Origin: Loktanella salsilacus
Lineage (GTDB): Bacteria > Pseudomonadota > Alphaproteobacteria > Rhodobacterales > Rhodobacteraceae
Reading direction: 5' to 3'
Assembly (NCBI RefSeq): GCF_900114485.1
Contig: NZ_FOTF01000022.1
Coordinates: 1-49,615, forward strand
DNA: 49,615 nt
The translations under genes were made by a program, and so were the position numbers. Positions 48,755-49,615 of this stretch are shown here, one piece after another; the first letter of the stretch is position 1; each line of letters begins with the position of its first letter. The notes under the pieces are model-generated. The model did no database searches. It was not told the origin of the DNA and saw only the letters and a program-made list of their open reading frames with translations.

Positions 48755-49615
48755 CACGCGACCTTTGAGTGAGCAGCGGCCATCGGCGTCCAATTCCATG
48801 GAAGTAGTTCATCCAGCCGGTTGATCTTGTGATCGTGGATGCGGTCGAGGATGTCAGCGAGATAGGCCTGTGGGTCGAGGCCGTTTAGCTTGGCGGTTTC
48901 AATGATCGTCATGGCGCGTGCAAGTGTTTCCGCACCGGTGTCGGCCCCGGCGAAGAGCCAGTTCTTTCTGCCGATTCCGATCGGTCGCAGAGCACGTTCC
49001 GCCGGATTATTGTCGATGGCCACACGACCGTCTGCCAGGAATAAACTGAAGGCCTCCCGGCGGTTGAGGCCATAGCGGAAAGCCTTGGCGAGATTGCTCT
49101 TGCCCGGAATGCGCAGGAGTTGCTGCTCGGACCACGCAAAGAAGGCCAGAACCTTCGGCAGGCTATACTTTTGACGTGCCGCGTGACGGACGTCCGCAGG
49201 CTGGCCATTGATGTCGCGCTCGATGTCATAGAGTTTGCCGATCCGGTCGAGCGCCTCGCGGGCGATCTCGGACTTGGTCGATGCCCAGAAGTCGTGGAAG
49301 TCACGGCGCAGGTGCGCCCAGCAAGCCGCTTCGCGCAAACGGGGGGTGCCGTCAGGCTCTGGCTCATAAAGCTTAGCATAGCCCTTGTAGCCGTCAGCCT
49401 GAAGTATGCCGCGGGCGCTGGCCAGATGGCTCAGGACATGCTCTTCCTTCCAGTCCTGTGCGAACCGATAGACGGCCCCGGGCGGGCTTGATCCAGCCCA
49501 AGGGCGCTGGTCGCGCACATAGGCCCAGATCCGGCCCTGCCTGACGCCTTTACCAAGCCCCTTGTCGCGCAACGACCGGTCCAGCACACGGATCGGCGTG
49601 TCATCTGCGTGCAGC
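48754..49615 (-). CDS. tnpC: IS66-family transposase tnpC, C-terminal part (partial)
   Basis: The frame is open to the window edge and begins with LHADDTPIRVL, just before the DDE domain. It continues with RIWAYVRDQRPWAG, ILQADGYKGYAKLYEP, EAACWAHLRRDFHDF and DNNPAERALRPIGIGRKNW, the conserved catalytic region of IS66, and ends LDELLPW...AAAHSKVA. The N-terminal part is outside the window, so intactness is unknown. Confidence 0.92.
   Translation of the reverse strand, partial: LHADDTPIRVLDRSLRDKGLGKGVRQGRIWAYVRDQRPWAGSSPPGAVYRFAQDWKEEHVLSHLASARGILQADGYKGYAKLYEPEPDGTPRLREAACWAHLRRDFHDFWASTKSEIAREALDRIGKLYDIERDINGQPADVRHAARQKYSLPKVLAFFAWSEQQLLRIPGKSNLAKAFRYGLNRREAFSLFLADGRVAIDNNPAERALRPIGIGRKNWLFAGADTGAETLARAMTIIETAKLNGLDPQAYLADILDRIHDHKINRLDELLPWNWTPMAAAHSKVA

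Larger units (their letters stand above)
48443..49615 (-). mobile_element. IS66-family element in reverse orientation (partial)
   Basis: GTAAGCAC at 48443 resembles the IS66 terminal sequence and marks its right end; the genes run on the minus strand. It contains the 3' part of tnpC and a small passenger gene and continues past the window. It may be part of the same original element as the truncated IS66 at 44633 or another copy. Confidence 0.8.

Overview
The window looks like a chromosomal segment of a GC-rich alphaproteobacterium of the Rhodobacterales (Rhodobacteraceae/Roseobacteraceae). The evidence is the hom-glpX-recJ group, the murA-DUF2948-hisD-UPF0262-phosphatase-infA-maf-RNase E/G-yacG run, and alphaproteobacterial tRNA sequences. 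I cannot name the species from sequence alone.

Core block 1 (about 320-6266) follows the end of an IS5-type element (1-320). It carries a small membrane protein, a TetR regulator with a palindromic operator, a lipoprotein, homoserine dehydrogenase, class II fructose-bisphosphatase and RecJ. A tRNA-Glu gene (6267-6341) is the attachment site of genomic island 1. That island is bounded by a perfect 19-bp repeat of the tRNA 3' end (6327-6345 and 19847-19865), and copies of an octamer near both ends resemble integrase arm sites. Its cargo is a tyrosine integrase, small regulators (two ribbon-helix-helix proteins, one XRE repressor), and a type I restriction operon with an HsdM-HsdS fusion. That operon continues into a protein with a HEPN-like RNase motif and a PD-(D/E)XK nuclease with an EVE-like tail. 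The far end holds a second tyrosine recombinase coupled to a RarA-C-terminal-like protein, and an HNH-like protein.

Core block 2 (19866-33965) holds a TctDE two-component system with its own periplasmic binding protein, divergent from the tctCBA tripartite tricarboxylate transporter. It then carries a frameshifted YHYH-domain relic, tRNA-Phe and the long conserved yacG-to-murA gene run, mostly organised with ATGA overlaps.

A second accessory region begins immediately after tRNA-Thr (33966-34040). It holds a type II restriction endonuclease with an m5C methyltransferase, several unrecognised genes, a DUF3800 protein, a Lon-like AAA ATPase without protease domain, and a VapE-family primase/helicase-like gene. 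Next to the VapE gene lies an array of GTGGAAAC repeats in both orientations around AT-rich DNA, which reads as an iteron-type replication origin. No integrase, capsid or portal gene is visible. I infer a phage-satellite-like or mobilisable replicon that carries defence genes and has started to decay: the VapE gene has an in-frame amber codon at codon 8. An IS66 insertion truncates another gene. The last 5 kb is a nested pile of IS fragments (IS66, IS21, IS3, and an inverted IS66 piece running out of the window).
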